Part shown: one piece after another, positions 29,197 through 41,400 of the stretch
Numbering within the stretch: position 1 is the stretch's first letter
Layout: each line of letters begins with the position of its first letter
Source: Chrysophaeum taylorii
Taxonomy: Eukaryota > Sar > Pelagophyceae > Pelagomonadales > Pelagomonadaceae
Direction: 5' to 3'
Length of the DNA stretch: 64,000 bases
Assembly: GCA_029834535.1 (NCBI GenBank)
Contig: JAQMWT010000351.1
Location: 62,001-126,000, forward strand
Translations under genes and position numbers: made by a program
Notes under the pieces: model-generated
Database searches by the model: none
Told to the model about the DNA's origin: nothing
The model's input: the letters and a program-made list of their open reading frames with translations, nothing else

Positions 29197-30459
29197 CGGG
29201 CCCGTCGCGGTAGAAGGAGAAAAATCCCTATTCCTAGGACCATTCGCCTTCCCCTACGTATTCATCATACCCCAAAACAGCTTATAGCGACCAAGCTCTA
29301 GTGTAGCCGACGACAACCAACTTTGTCGTCGTTAACTTTCTTCTGCGTCTTTTGGAAAATACTACCCCGTCCCACTGCGAACGTTCCAACAGGCCCATGA
29401 TATAATTCTCTATCGTGTACATATTTCTACCACAACGAGTACGTGATTATTCCGAAAATCCTTCGGTTGACGTTTTCGGGTCGAAAAGGTGGCGCTCATG
29501 CGCAAGGCCACCACGCGCTGCGTCGCCATTGGCGGCATCGTGCGCGAGGCACTGGCCAAGGCGATCGCCGAGGATGGCCCTGCGGACGGTCGGCGACGAA
29601 ATCTGGCGTCTGCCGCTTCCTCCGGCACATCTCCGGAGCCTGCCGCGGCAGTGGTGCCGCGGCAACCCCCAAAGCCAGAGTGACTCTGCGAATCCGCTAC
29701 GGGCACGTCGGACGAAAGGGCTCGCAACTGCAGCAGCAGCAGGTTGGTTTTAGCTTCGAGGAGGAGCCAAGCTGCAACAAGCTCTGACACAAAGGCGAGG
29801 ACACGGCCTGGTGCTCCAGCTCGACGAAGAACTCCATCCAGGATGCGCATGCCTGGCGCACGCCTCGTACGTACGTACCGGGGGCGCGCCGCGGAGGAGA
29901 AGCCAAACGGGCAACCCGAGGATGGTGCGTCGAGACTCTCCGAGCGTCGAGAGCACGGGGAATGACCGCAGATCGGTGCAAAACGCCACGCGGCCGCGAT
30001 CACTGGAGCGAAGAGCGCAAAAACAAACCGCGGGTGGGGAGCGTTGATCTCCGTGGTTTGTCCATGGCGCGCACGGCAGCGCGAGGCAGCGCCAGCGGCG
30101 GCCACGGAGCCGTATCAGCCTCGCGCGCAGCATGCAGAAGACGGGCCATCTTGTCGTTTAGCCTTGGCCTTCCGCACTCGAAAGCCGGAGGGCTCAGCGG
30201 CTGGAGCCCATCCCGAGTTGAGCTTTGTCGCGTCACGGATTTGGCTGCACAATAGTCCGGCCCCTCTTGCTCGCGCTCTCAGACGAGCCGGCGGGCAAGG
30301 CGGCATGCCTGCTGCAGGCGAACACCAGAAGCTCCATGCTTTCCTTGGACGCCACGTACGTCGCGAAGAATGCCTTGCCGCGCGCGACGCGTGACTTCGA
30401 GGTAGCGATGCGCCTTTGCGAGCCTTGTCGAACGACTCGACACGACAAGCAGGTTGCCG
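29197..30459. other. Unrecognised GC-rich region, possibly the interior of a mobile element
   Basis: GC-rich with overlapping short frames on both strands but no recognisable domain. On its right it joins the CCAAACTT-rich element end at 30460-30970, so it could be its interior. No matching left terminus was seen. Confidence 0.35.
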
Positions 30460-30970
30460 GGCCAAGCCGTGGGAATCTGCTCTCGAGGCCGCGCGTCGCT
30501 GCCCGCTCTCCTTGCGTATCGCCGCGCTGTCTTAGAATATGGATCTCCTTCTAAGGCGGTCATGGGGGGGGGTGCCCATGTCGCGCGTCTAACGCCACGG
30601 TAGATTCTGCGTGGCTGCAGCACCTAGCTCTCGTTTTTACAGCATTTTCGCACCAAAAGCGCTCACGCGCCCCCTTGAGAAGCCTTCTTAAGTTTGATTT
30701 TAAAAGCCAAAGTTTGGTCTCAATACTGTGGAAGTTTGAGGAGTGGTGATCAAACTCTTGTTGACCAAACTTCTTACAAGGTTATTAATCAAACTTGAAG
30801 GGTTGATTGATCAAACTTAATGCAACTTCCGAGGAGTGACCAAACTTTTAACTGATCAAACTTATATTGATAGTAACCAAACTTGTAAATTTTTTTCTTA
30901 AACATACATCAAAATCGATCAAACTTGATAAAAATTGACCAAACTTATTGACCAAACTTGACCGATCCCT
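30460..30970 (-). mobile_element. Terminal region of a Mutator-like candidate element, rich in CCAAACTT motifs
   Basis: Read on the minus strand from 30970 it begins AGGGATCGGTCAAGTTTGG and carries more than a dozen AAGTTTGGTC/AAGTTTGATC motifs over about 300 bp. A conserved GC-rich block follows (30460-30640). The same sequence in the opposite orientation forms the left end of the element at 61415. After the CCCT end on the plus strand comes AATAATAATA, identical to the flank of the other copy. Only one end was found here, so this copy is truncated or solo. Confidence 0.65.
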
Positions 30971-31104
30971 AATAATAATACAACAGTCCGGAGGACTGTT
31001 GTATTTGGATAACCGTTTGACAAGTCGTCGTGTCTTTCTTTTTGGCCAAATTCGACCAACTGCGGCGTCATTGGAGAGCACATAGATCGCGACGACACGC
31101 CACC

Positions 31105-34100
31105 ATGACGCCGAGCAAGCCGCTTTGGTGGCGGCCCTGGAGCGACGAACCGAGTTGGCAGGCGCAGGCGCGCCAGACGGCAACCGCACTCTATAAAGAG
31201 ACGTTTCTCACGTGGCTCGATGGCGCTGGGGTTGAAACTGCTACCTTGTCTTTTCACGATGTTTGGAGCCGCTCGGCCTTCGTGGCCGAGTGGCTCCTCG
31301 GAGACGTCGGTCTCGCGCCGGGGGATCGCGCCATGCTCGTGTATGCTCCGGGGCCCGAGTTCTTCGTCGCTTTCGTCGCGTGTCTTCGCGCCGGCATCTT
31401 GGCCGTGCCGAACTATCCACCCGACCCTGCCAACCTTGGACGCGGCCTCGAGAAGCTCGACCTCGTTACCACTGCCTGCGGCGCGGAGGTGGGCCTCACC
31501 GGGAGTTTCGTCGAAAATCTGCGAACGACTACCAGCATTTGGCACGCGTGGCCTGTGATACGATGGCACAACACCGACGGCCTGGGGGATGACGCGAGAC
31601 CACGCTTGCTCAATCAGCTGATGAGCGCTCACTCGGGGATTTTTCTGTCGTCGTCGTCGTCTAGCCGCGGTGTCTTAAGCGACGATGCTGTCTCAGCTTC
31701 AAAGGGCGAGGCAACGGAACAGAATGAAGCCAAGCCAACGATCGTCCGAGTTGCGCTGAGCTCCAGCTCAAGCTTGAACGACGAGGAGAGCAGGTCGCTT
31801 GTTGACAGCCAGCACGACGTGTCATGCGTATCTCCCGTTAACGCAAACAGTCACCGAAAACTTTGCAGCACTTTTCTCGATCAAGCTCCGAGCGATTCGA
31901 TCGCCTTCCTTCAATTCACGTCTGGGTCAACTGGGTGCGCCGCCTTGATATCCAGAGCGCTCTCTCAGTTCTCGCGTCGCTCGCAGCGACCCCAAGGGCG
32001 TCATGATTTCGCACCGCAACATCTGGCACAACGTCAACGAAGTATACTTGCCTGCACAGCACACGTTTCTCGGCAGCCGCATGGGTGATGACGCCGTTGC
32101 GCGGTTGCACGATTTGGCGGAGCCGTCGGCGCGCGTCGTTGCGGTCAGCTGGCTACCCCAGTTCCACGATAGCGGCCTGATGCTCATGCTGTTCGGACCG
32201 TTTGTTGCCGGCAAGCACCAGTGTTTTTATGACGCATGTTCTGACGTCGTGTTTAGGAGAAAGTTGAAAGTATTGGTTATTGACTGAACTCTAGACTAAC
32301 TGGCAAGTCGCCGCGCAGGCTACCACATGATCAACTTCTCACCGCTCTCGTTCCTCGCCGACCCCCTGATGTGGCTGCGTGCCGTGTCAAAGTATCGCGC
32401 TCTCTGGACTGCCTCGCCTGATTTTGGCTACCGGATGTGCACCAAACGCGCGGATGTCGACGAGATCAGCGACATCAACCTCAGTAGCCTGGTGTACTGC
32501 GTCGGCGGCGTCGGACAGCGGTGCGTGTCGTTTCTTCTTGAAAATTCCCCGTCTCATAGCGGCGTTTTAGGTGCGTGCCGTCGCTCCTCCGCGAGTTCGC
32601 TGCGTACTTCGCCATCCACTGCAAGCTACCCGACGACGGCGACCGTGGCATATTTGCGCCGAGTTACGGTCTCGCCGAGCACGTCGTGGCTACATGTGGC
32701 GAAAACGGCGGTCTTATCTCGTCCCGTCGACGACCCGATCTCATCTCGTGTGGTTCCGAGTTCATCGTGGACGTCCTCATCGTAGACGTGGTGACGAAGC
32801 GCCCCGTGCCCGACGGCTCGCCCGGCGAGGTCTGGTTGAGCTCAGACTCTGTTGCTCAAGGCTACTGGGGCAAACCCGGACTGAGCGACGAGACCTTTCG
32901 CGCCCGACTCGAGCCCGACGACGGCAAAGAATACCTGAGGACCGGCGACGAAGCATTCATGGAACAGGGCCACCTGTTCATCTGCGGTCGGATTAAAGAC
33001 TTGATCATCATCGGCGGCGAAAATTATTACAGCGATGACGTCGAACTGGCGGCCACGGAGGCCATGACTAACGCCGCCAGACCAGGATGTATCGCCGCGT
33101 TCGCCCTGGTCAACGCTGACGACGAAACCGAGTCCTTGTGCATTGTTCTCGAGATCCGAGAGCACGTGCACGCTGTCGAACACGGGAATCTCGCGTCAAC
33201 ACTCACTACGAGGGTTGCAAAGTCCGTGAGTTTGAGACCGCACCGCGTGGTCTTCATCAAGGAGAAAACTATTCTGAAGACGACAAGCGGGAAGCTACGG
33301 CGCCGGGCGATTCGAGAAGCGCTATTGGCTAGCGAGCTCCAAGTCGTCTTCGATTCGAATCCGACGCTCGGGATGCCACGGCGACCGACCCTGGTCGATG
33401 ATGGTTATCAAGCTGCAGCGGCTGGAACCACCGAAGAGGGAGAAGGCGCTTTGCAGTGGTTGTGGCGACAGATCAGCTCCGTTGTTAGTGATGCAGATCT
33501 CCCCCTGGAGTCAGCGGAAGAGGTGCGCCGCCATGCTTCAGCACGAACTGATTCGACGTCGAAGTGGTCCGAGTGCTTGCTCGCAAAAAACGAGGCTCGG
33601 GGAAGACTCTACGAACTTTCCGACTTTCTGGGTGTCTGGGAAGTGCTGGACGACCATTACGCTTTTCAAAGCTTCCATATCAAGGCAGAGAATGCGATCA
33701 AAGATCGAGAGAACGTGTACCGCCAACATCACTTGGGCTGTGGCCGCTTCGCACACGAGGCTGTCGTAATCGCAAAAGTCAAAATTACAATGGACGACGT
33801 CAACCTGCGGCCCGGTGTACGTGAAGACTTGGTCATGCAGCTCCCCCACGAGATATACGTCCTCGTGCTCCACGCCACCGGCCTTGTCAAGTTTGTGCCA
33901 CACTCTGCGAGCTCGCAGCATGATCTTGTTTTGCTCGAAAGCCACGACAGCCTCGACGCCGAGATAAACTCGCAACATGCAGATAAGTTTGGCTGCTTTC
34001 GGTTTGGCATCGTCGTAGGTAACGGCGTGGACCGCAGGTTTCTCCGCCTCAATCGCTGGGCAACTGACAATCGCTACTTTTGGTCAGCTGTCAACGTCAT

Positions 34101-37100
34101 GCACGACTTTCCAAAGGGAGTTGACAAGCCGCGCGAGCTGATTGCGGCTGGTCTCGCGGCGCACCCCGGAGTAGATGGAACGACGACATCGGGTGCTCTT
34201 CGCGACACTATCCTGGCATTGTGTGACGAAGACAACGTCAGTGATAGAGCACGGTCGCGGACTGCAACTGCAATGGCAGAACCAACTGTTGTTGAGTTCC
34301 TGCCTGCGGCGTTATCCGGGAGCGACCACGAGTCGCTTTCTTGTGGCTTGGCTCTCATCGAGCGCGTAGCAACGCAAATAGCCGGGCTCTTCCCGCAGGA
34401 CACCTCTCTCAAAGACCATCCCGACTTGTCCGGGATATTTCGGCAGCTTGCCGTTCCCAGCGAGCTGATGCAACGTCTCGAGTACGACGCGTCTGTGGTC
34501 AACGTCGCGAAATTCGTCGATGCGGTCAAGACAGACATCATTAGCATGCCGGTGCTCCTGCATGTTGCGCAAGAACTCGAGATTCGAAGACCCGGCCGCG
34601 ACCTTCCCATTTCAGACGAGCGCGCTGCGGCTGACCTGCGACACGCTGTCCTCTATTGTTTCGCTCTTCACACGCTCGGAATCTCGATGCTGCGTCCGTC
34701 TGCGCCGCCCGGCAACTCGGACTTCTTGCTAGATTTATTGACGGCGCAAGAAACTGCGATGGGTCGAACGAACGACGCCGTGGGCGTGAATACGTCTTCA
34801 CCTTTTGAGTATGACTGTCGTGTATTACGTTTGACTCTGTGCAAAACTCAAACGCAGGCTTATGAAACATGAGGCTGTTCATTCGGCTATGCGGAACACA
34901 GCCGAGACGAGGCGCGACCCGAGCCAACTCGCCACTGCACGTGCAGCCGGGGAGCTTCTCGCAGAAAGTATTGTCATGGCAGCCATTGAGGACGTTTCTA
35001 AAGAACACGACCGCAACGCTCGCGCTTTGGCAGAGTCCGTGACACATTGTTGCTGTTGTCTGCAGCAAGATGTGCACGTCTGCGCGTGACGAGGTGACAA
35101 GACTCATCGCAGGCGCTGGGTTCGAACTCGCGTACTGGAGCTGCGTGCTGCAACAATCAAAAACATGCGTGGAAATTTCCACGAGAACGCTGTATTCAGG
35201 AGTCGCGCAGGTGGTGCGTTATGATGTGTGTCCAGCGATGATGTCGGAGTGGATCCAAGTTTATCTCGTGTGGAGTCTCTCGGTCGGGTTCACAGAACCG
35301 CGTCCGTTCTTACCCCATGTAGCAAAGCTCTTGGTGCCATGCTTGTTATCGTTATCGAACAAAGATCCGGCATTATTCTCTTGGATGCGCATCTTGACTC
35401 TGAACATGCACAGTACTCTTCTGGCTTGTCACCCCGAGCTTAAGGAGATCTCAGCAGACACGTATGACTGGCGCACGATGGAGACCAGCATCGCCTTGGG
35501 TGAGATGAGCGAGAAGCTCGCGCGCCAACTTTCGAACTCAATTGCTGCGAAGCTACCCAGCGAACGCGAGTCTCAAAGCATCGTCGAAAAAGATGTGCAG
35601 CTTGCAACATTATTTTCCAAGACGTGGCATCAGGTTCTAGACAGATATCAGAGTGTGCACAGCGCGGCGTCGAATGATCAAGATGGTGCTCTCGGCATCG
35701 GGTGGCTCGACAAGATTCGGTCGCGCGTGATGAAATCTGGCGATGAAAAACCTGGAGAAGAAGGAGAACACTATGGAGCGAACAACAACTCGGAGTTTTT
35801 CGAGATCAAAGTACGTCGAGAACAGTTAGCATATGTCCAAGCGGCTCTCCTTCGCACTCTCGCATCGATGACAGACACCGTCATCGACGCGTGCGCAACA
35901 TCAGTCGCACATCTTGGCCTGTCATCACAGGACGCGTTGAGCCTTCAGGCTGAGTTGCGTCGGGACTTGTCCGTGGAAGTGCATTTCAACACACTCATGG
36001 ATCCAAATCTTACGATTGCCCAACTGGCCGAAGAGATGCTGAGAATTGCACGCTCGGAAGACGAATCGCCGCTCGCGCCGCTCGTGCCACTGCCTGATGG
36101 TGACCACCTCGGGTCTGTGAGACTTCCGCAGTGGGCCGTCGACGCGATTCAGGCGGTGTCGCTGGTTGTTGTCGTTGTGTTGGTCTCGATCGCACTCATT
36201 CCGCCGTATCATTTTGGACATTGGGTGCAATGGCGAGCAATGTCTATAGGGTCTTCGAAGCGGGTCGAAGTGCGACGCGACAACGCTCCGTGGTCGCACA
36301 TCAAGGTTACCGGGACCGACCACGTCTACACGTACGGGCTTCTGCTGCCGTTGGTTATTCCGCTCTTCATGGTCTCCCTCACAACGATTACTATTCTTGC
36401 AAAGTGGCTCGTTATCGGCCGCTACCGGGTCGGGACCACGCGTCGGGGCACGGTGTTTTTTCTGCGCTGGTGGGTCATCGATCGGCTCCTCGACCAGTTC
36501 GACACGTGGGCTGGGATGTTTATACACGACACGCTCTTCATAATTTCTTTTTATGTTTTGATGGGCGCTGAAGTATCCCCCCGCGCAAGAATCAAGGTTC
36601 TCCTGCGGGAGTTCGACCTTCTCGCCGTCGGCTCGCACGCGACAGTGAGTGGTGCTGTGTTTGCGCGCATGTTCGAACCTGGCGGTGGCATGCGTTTTGC
36701 CCGCGTTATCCTCGAACCGCATTCCGAAACTAAATCGCAGTCCGTCGTCATGCCGGGTTGCAAGATCGAGCACGGCGCCGTGCTCGAACACGGCTCGTCG
36801 ATGATGCCCGGGATGCAGTTGGCTCGCGACAGCGTGTATCAGTCGAATCCGCCCCAACCCGCGGGCTTGCGACACTTGCCTTTGTCGACGTCACCAGGCG
36901 TAGCCTCGTGGCTTTGCTTTGAGCTGACAAAGCTCGCGACGTTGCCTTGCTTCCTTTACGGATCTTTCTATGCATCAAACGTTCTTCTCGAGTTCGTCTC
37001 GCGGCAGGTGGGGCATCTTCGCACGAACGTCGTCTCTGCGACTTAAGTTGGTTTGCGATAGGTCGATTGGTATGCGTGGCAGTTTCGCTATCGCGAGCTC

Positions 37101-38779
37101 GCATACTTCGTTTTGGCCTACTATACCGCGATGTTTGTCCGAAGCAGCGACATCAATTTCATTAACGTGTTGTTGTGCTCAAATACAACACCGTCGTGCA
37201 TCATCATCGCAGGTTTCTGGTTGCAACGTTGTTCTCCTGAAATGGATACTCATCGGACGACTACGCTCTGGATCGCATGTGCGCCATGACTGGACGTGGC
37301 GCCTGCGGACGTGGTTGGTGGACTGGGTTTGGTATCGCATCTTGTTTGGACTTGGTTCGCTGCTTTGGGAGGGGAACGGTCTCGTCAGCACGGCCTTAAC
37401 GAAAGCCCTGGGAATGCGCGTCTGGTTTGTGTTCCAGTGTCGAAATCAAACTGCGTCAGCGTGACTGTGCTGGCATAGTACCGTGGCGCTCGCACTGCTG
37501 CTGATGAGAGTGTCTCGACGCAGGGTCACGGCAAGCTTTGTCAGCTTGTGCTTTTTCTCGCCCGTCGAAGCTGACCTGATCGAGGTCGGCGACGGTGCGC
37601 AGGTTTCTGTGTGCGTACTGTCGTGCGAAGCAGCAAATGGAACGTACAAGACAGTCAAGATTGGGCCGCGCGCGCAAGTCGGACTTCGCGCGAGGCTCAA
37701 CGCCGGCGTCGTTGTCGAAGAGGGAGGTGTCATAGGCCATCAAAGTATTGTACCCGCGGATTACGTTGTTCGCGCGGGCACGACATTCTTTGCCTCAAAC
37801 TCCTTTTCGTCGACATCGAGCGCCTTTTATTCCCCGTCGGCCATCAAGGCGCTCGAGGATAAGCAAACGATGCATCGCGTGATCTTGTCCTCGGCAGCAT
37901 TTTTCAGTCAATCAGTCTTACGAGCTGTCGCCTTGTTTTTCCTCGGCTTCGTCTCGCTTATTCCGGCGTACGAGCTTGCAGTCTTGGTGTTTTACGACAT
38001 GCCCCACTTCTTCAAGTCGGATTACTACGAGGAAGGATTCCGCGTCCGCGACGACCGGATCGAAGTCTGGCGCCCACCAGTCGAACGCTCGCGCGCTCTT
38101 CTACTCGTCGGTCTCGTTGCACTCGTGGCCTTTGCGTCGATGACGATTACTTTTCGTATCTTCCAGCGGATTGCGTTGCGCGACTGGAAGATCGGCATCG
38201 ACACACCGTTCTGGTTTCATATCGTTTACATGAGCTACCAGCACGTGTGCCACGTAATGAACAGACACGTCCTGGCCCTCGTTCGCGGCTCGCGTCTCGC
38301 GAACGTTTTTTCGATCAGAGTCTTACGAGGGGGACTTGCGCGATGTGTGTGTTCGTGTGGCTGACAGAGATTATCGTCCTCAGGTCTACGCGAAATTCTT
38401 TGGAGCAGACGTTGCCCCGAACGCCTTTCTGAACAGCCAAACCAAGCTCTACGAGCCGCCCTTACTGACGATTGGTTACGACGCCGTCGTCGATGACGGC
38501 GTGTACAACATGGCTCACGTCCTCGCGCACGGGCGTCTCGTGTTCCGCGAGAAGAGGATTGGTCACGCAGCAATTTTGCATCCGAGTTCAATCACGTGGG
38601 CTGGCGACGTCGTCCCCGACGGCGTCATCCTTGGACCCATGTCCCAACTGCCGAGTGTAGACACGGATGAAAACAATGCTGTCTACCCGCCAGGCACCTA
38701 CCTCCAGGGCTGCCCCGCCCGAGACTACACAAAGCTGTACACCGAGCTCTACAGCGCAAAACGCCCGCTGACTCCGTGA
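31105..38779 (+). CDS. Fatty-acyl-AMP ligase - carrier - Pls-like membrane/hexapeptide protein (NRPS-like), ~10 exons
   Basis: Start at 31105 (CACCATGAC). Exons inferred from frame and homology: 31105-31934, 31987-32222, 32319-32520, 32571-34808, 34858-~35038, 35070-37007, 37083-37166, 37213-37436, 37545-38319, 38394-38779; about 2,360 aa. Introns are GT-AG, about 46-108 bp; the one before 35070 is not firmly placed. Exons 1-4 encode an adenylating domain of fatty-acyl-AMP-ligase type: GDRAMLVYAPGPEFFVAF, LQFTSGSTG-DPKGVMIS, SWLPQFHDSGL, YGLAEHV, YLRTGD, GRIKDLIIIGGENYYSDDVE, TTSGKLRRRAI. A 700-residue middle part is unrecognised. Around 35910 a carrier-like motif (GLSSQDALSLQAELRRDL) has the attachment Ser. 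From 36130 there are transmembrane helices alternating with three hexapeptide-helix subdomains (MGAEVSPRARIKVLL; EADLIEVGDGAQV; FFGADVAPNAFLN), as in the C-terminus of epsilon-poly-lysine synthase and the NRPS terminal domain TIGR02353. Likely activates a fatty or amino acid and modifies or exports it at a membrane; substrate unknown. Confidence 0.8.
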
Positions 38780-39639
38780 TCGGCGCATCATGACTCATCA
38801 ATCACACATATGTTTATTATATAACAACGCGACAGTCCTGGGGCGCTCGAGCTTATATTCTTACTCTTTCGTACCTGGGGCTCGGCGGACCCGAAATGGT
38901 TACTTTAGTTTTGTGGTTGGGGAGTGATGTCATCCACCACCTTTTGGGAGAAGCTGATGGACATCGGAGAAGGACGCATTTGATGGCAGGTGAAGTATAG
39001 TTGGGTTTCTCGTATTGTGGTGTGTTCGAGGAAGTGGAATCTTCCACGAGTTCGTGAGGTTGGTCTAGGTGGGGAGCGGTTGCTTCCATTTGATGCGCGT
39101 TAGTAGAAAATAAGAGGGTAAAAAGGGTAAGGGGGGTCAAGGTTGATGATATCACTGTAGTGTGCCTGGGCCGGGTGGGCGTGGTGGCGCATTCGAAGGC
39201 AGGGGTCGTCGGGCTCTGGATGGAGTAAGGGCGGAAGACTGCGGTTTTTTCACTTTAAGCGTCATCCTCGAAAAAGCAACCAAAGCCACTTTGCCTGCAC
39301 GGATATTGTTAAAACCCCAGTTGATCGGGCTCGAAGCACGAGCTGTACGTACCCGTGAAGGACCTCCAGAGGAGTAAGGTTTTGTGCCGTTGGGCAGATG
39401 ACGCAGGTACCGCACCGCTCGGTTTTTTACAGGGGTTGTTAAACAATTTTGTTTTGGTTTTCTTCTTCCGGTAAAAAACAACAAAGTTGGGGGGTTTAGG
39501 TTTCGAATCGCCACGTCAGCTCACCCCATGTACACTCTTCGTGCTAACCCCGAGGACGGCAAGGCTAACGCCTTGCTGTCCCCCTTACACACCCACCCAC
39601 CCCACTCTCATTTCAGCTCGCCGCTCTCACCTTCGCCAA
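38780..39639. other. No gene recognised
   Basis: Two short minus-strand frames (38853-39155 and 39152-39514) and one plus-strand frame are open but have no motif. GC content drops after the FAAL gene. Composition suggests 3' UTR and spacer. Confidence 0.4.
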
Positions 39640-39702
39640 TTATCTAAGCTGCTTTGATCAGCGCACGTTCGCTAACCTTTGAGTTTATTACTCCTAAACC
39701 CC
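39640..39702 (-). repeat. Inverted copy of the 5.6-kb short dispersed repeat
   Basis: Matches, reverse-complemented, the unit at 5584-5660: CGCCAATTATCTAAGC, GCTTTGATCAGCGCACG, TTTGAGTTTATTACTCC. Confidence 0.55.
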
Positions 39703-40389
39703 GAGTTGAGCGCCGGCCTCGGTCTTGAAGCCGACGAACCCAATGGTTCGAGCGAAGTTGCCGGTGGCGAGCCACATCTTGTTGTTGGTATTCTGTACGG
39801 TCTCTTCAAACGCCGTGGTGGCGCCCACGTGCGCGCCGAAAGGAGGAGGCCTCGGACTTGGGCAAGTGCTTGACACAACCCGCGTTGAGCGCCTTGATCG
39901 TAACGATGAAGAAAAGGGTGTTGACGATGCTGAAAGGCAGAGCGCAACCTCACCCTTAAATTTGGTGATCTTCTCGTTGATAAGTTTGGCACGGCGCGTA
40001 TCACACGTGTCAGTGACTTCGGTGACGAATCTAGGATGATGCTTCGACACGACTTGCGACGGAGCCGTCCCTGCCTCCGGCAACAAAAAAGGCGCGGACG
40101 ATGTCGCTGTCGAGGCGAGAAGGTCGTGGACAGCGGCGGGCCGCTTTTTTATTCGTGACCCATATACACACCCCGAGATATTCATTCTTAGCTGACGACT
40201 TGCTCGCGAGCGTGCACTTACTAACGCCATCATCGGGTGTGTGATTGCAATCTGGCAGGACGATCTGCTCAACAACCAACATTGAGCTGTTGGCTTGAAC
40301 TTTTTGCCCGAGCGTGCGTGCATGCAGATGCAGCCGCGTGCCGCACATCTCCATTCGAACGTGCCGTCGCCCTTAGGCGTTGTGATCAC
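39703..40389 (-). other. Possible decayed gene, family unknown
   Basis: A 231-codon minus frame is open here, starting ITTPKGDGTFEWRCAA with RGCICMHARS, a WRC...C pattern faintly like FLYWCH or MULE-associated zinc fingers. A second minus frame (about 39880-39940) gives a hydrophobic stretch LPFSIVNTLFFIVTI. Neither is convincing alone; the region may be an old gene with frame breaks. Confidence 0.2.
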
Positions 40390-40634
40390 GTAGTCGCTCC
40401 TCCTCCCCTGAACATCGTCACCACAACGGTCACCGGCGTGTGCAACTTCAACAGGAGGCAGCGAGCGTGTGGCCCAGAAGAGAAATGCAAGGGAAAAAAA
40501 TGCTCCCTGACGTCCTGCAACGTTTTCGGAGCGTTTCGGTGTCTCATCCGGACGCGAGAAGAGTTAAATGTACTAAAGTACTAAAACTAAACCCTGACCT
40601 AGAGTATTTTAGGAGGAAAAAAGATACGTACCCG

Positions 40635-40847
40635 ATGGATATCGAGGAGGCCGATGACACGACGGGGACATTCGTTGTCGCCGGAATCGCTGCGTACCTT
40701 GTTCTCGTCGTCTTCGTGTGCCTCGCCTTGCCGACGAAGCGCGCCGACGTGCCGTCGGCCAGGGATGTGCGAGTCATGGCCAAGGCTTGGTCGAGCTGCG
40801 CGGTAGCGGACCGTCACCGCCAAAAGATAAAGCGATTCGCGCGATAA
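40635..40847 (+). CDS. Small single-pass membrane protein, 70 aa
   Basis: The frame is open further upstream, but this ATG gives a compact protein: an acidic N-terminus (MDIEEADDTTGTF), one strong transmembrane helix (VVAGIAAYLVLVVFVCLAL) and a basic cytosolic tail (KRADVPSARDVRVMAKAW...KIKRFAR). The charge pattern suggests N-terminus out, C-terminus in. No family recognised. It could be an assembly or regulatory peptide of a membrane complex; chance ORF not excluded. Confidence 0.4.
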   Translation: MDIEEADDTTGTFVVAGIAAYLVLVVFVCLALPTKRADVPSARDVRVMAKAWSSCAVADRHRQKIKRFAR

Positions 40848-40984
40848 TCGTCGGCGCCTAGAGACTCCTTAGGTGTCATTTGGCTAGCCGAAACGTAAGA
40901 ATGCCGACCGTCGTTCCCATGAAAGAGGGATTGTACATCATGACGAGGGGGCTGTCTCGCCAATCATCGTTTTTCGCCACATTC

Positions 40985-41400
40985 GCGAAGCCCTCCCAGT
41001 GAATCACTTCACTAATCAAGTTTAGTGAAGTGATGTGAAGTGAACACATCTACGTGGCGATAGTTAAGTGAATACTTGTTAACGTTGCGTGCTCCGGTCC
41101 CTGCCACCTGCCGGTTCCCGTGCTCGCCGGCCGCTACTGCTCAAGCCTCGTACTCTTAGTTTCATTCGCGTTTTGGGGCGAAGGAGGGGTCGAGACCTGT
41201 GAGGGGAGTTTCTTGCATCAGATGAATGTAAACGACCTCGATGTCATCATCTTATTCTTCCTCAACCTCCATCTCGGGAGATTAGAGTCGAGTCGAGTCA
41301 CCGGGGTTAGTGCTCTCGGCGTTTTCGAACTCGTTATTGGCGTCAAAAAAGACGTCCTCCTTTTCTTCGTCCCTCTTTTTGTTTCTTTGTGAGCTGCCGA
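40985..41400 (-). mobile_element. hAT fragment, older copy
   Basis: TGAATCACTTCACTAATCAAG and GTGAAGTGATGTGAAGTGAAC at the left match the TTCACTTCAC-rich hAT terminus. Then GTCCCTGCC, TTCGCGTTTTGGGGCGAAGG and CCTCAACCTCCATCTC follow in the same order as at 6.25-6.6 kb, but with clearly more substitutions and gaps. It is thus an older insertion of the same family. Confidence 0.6.
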
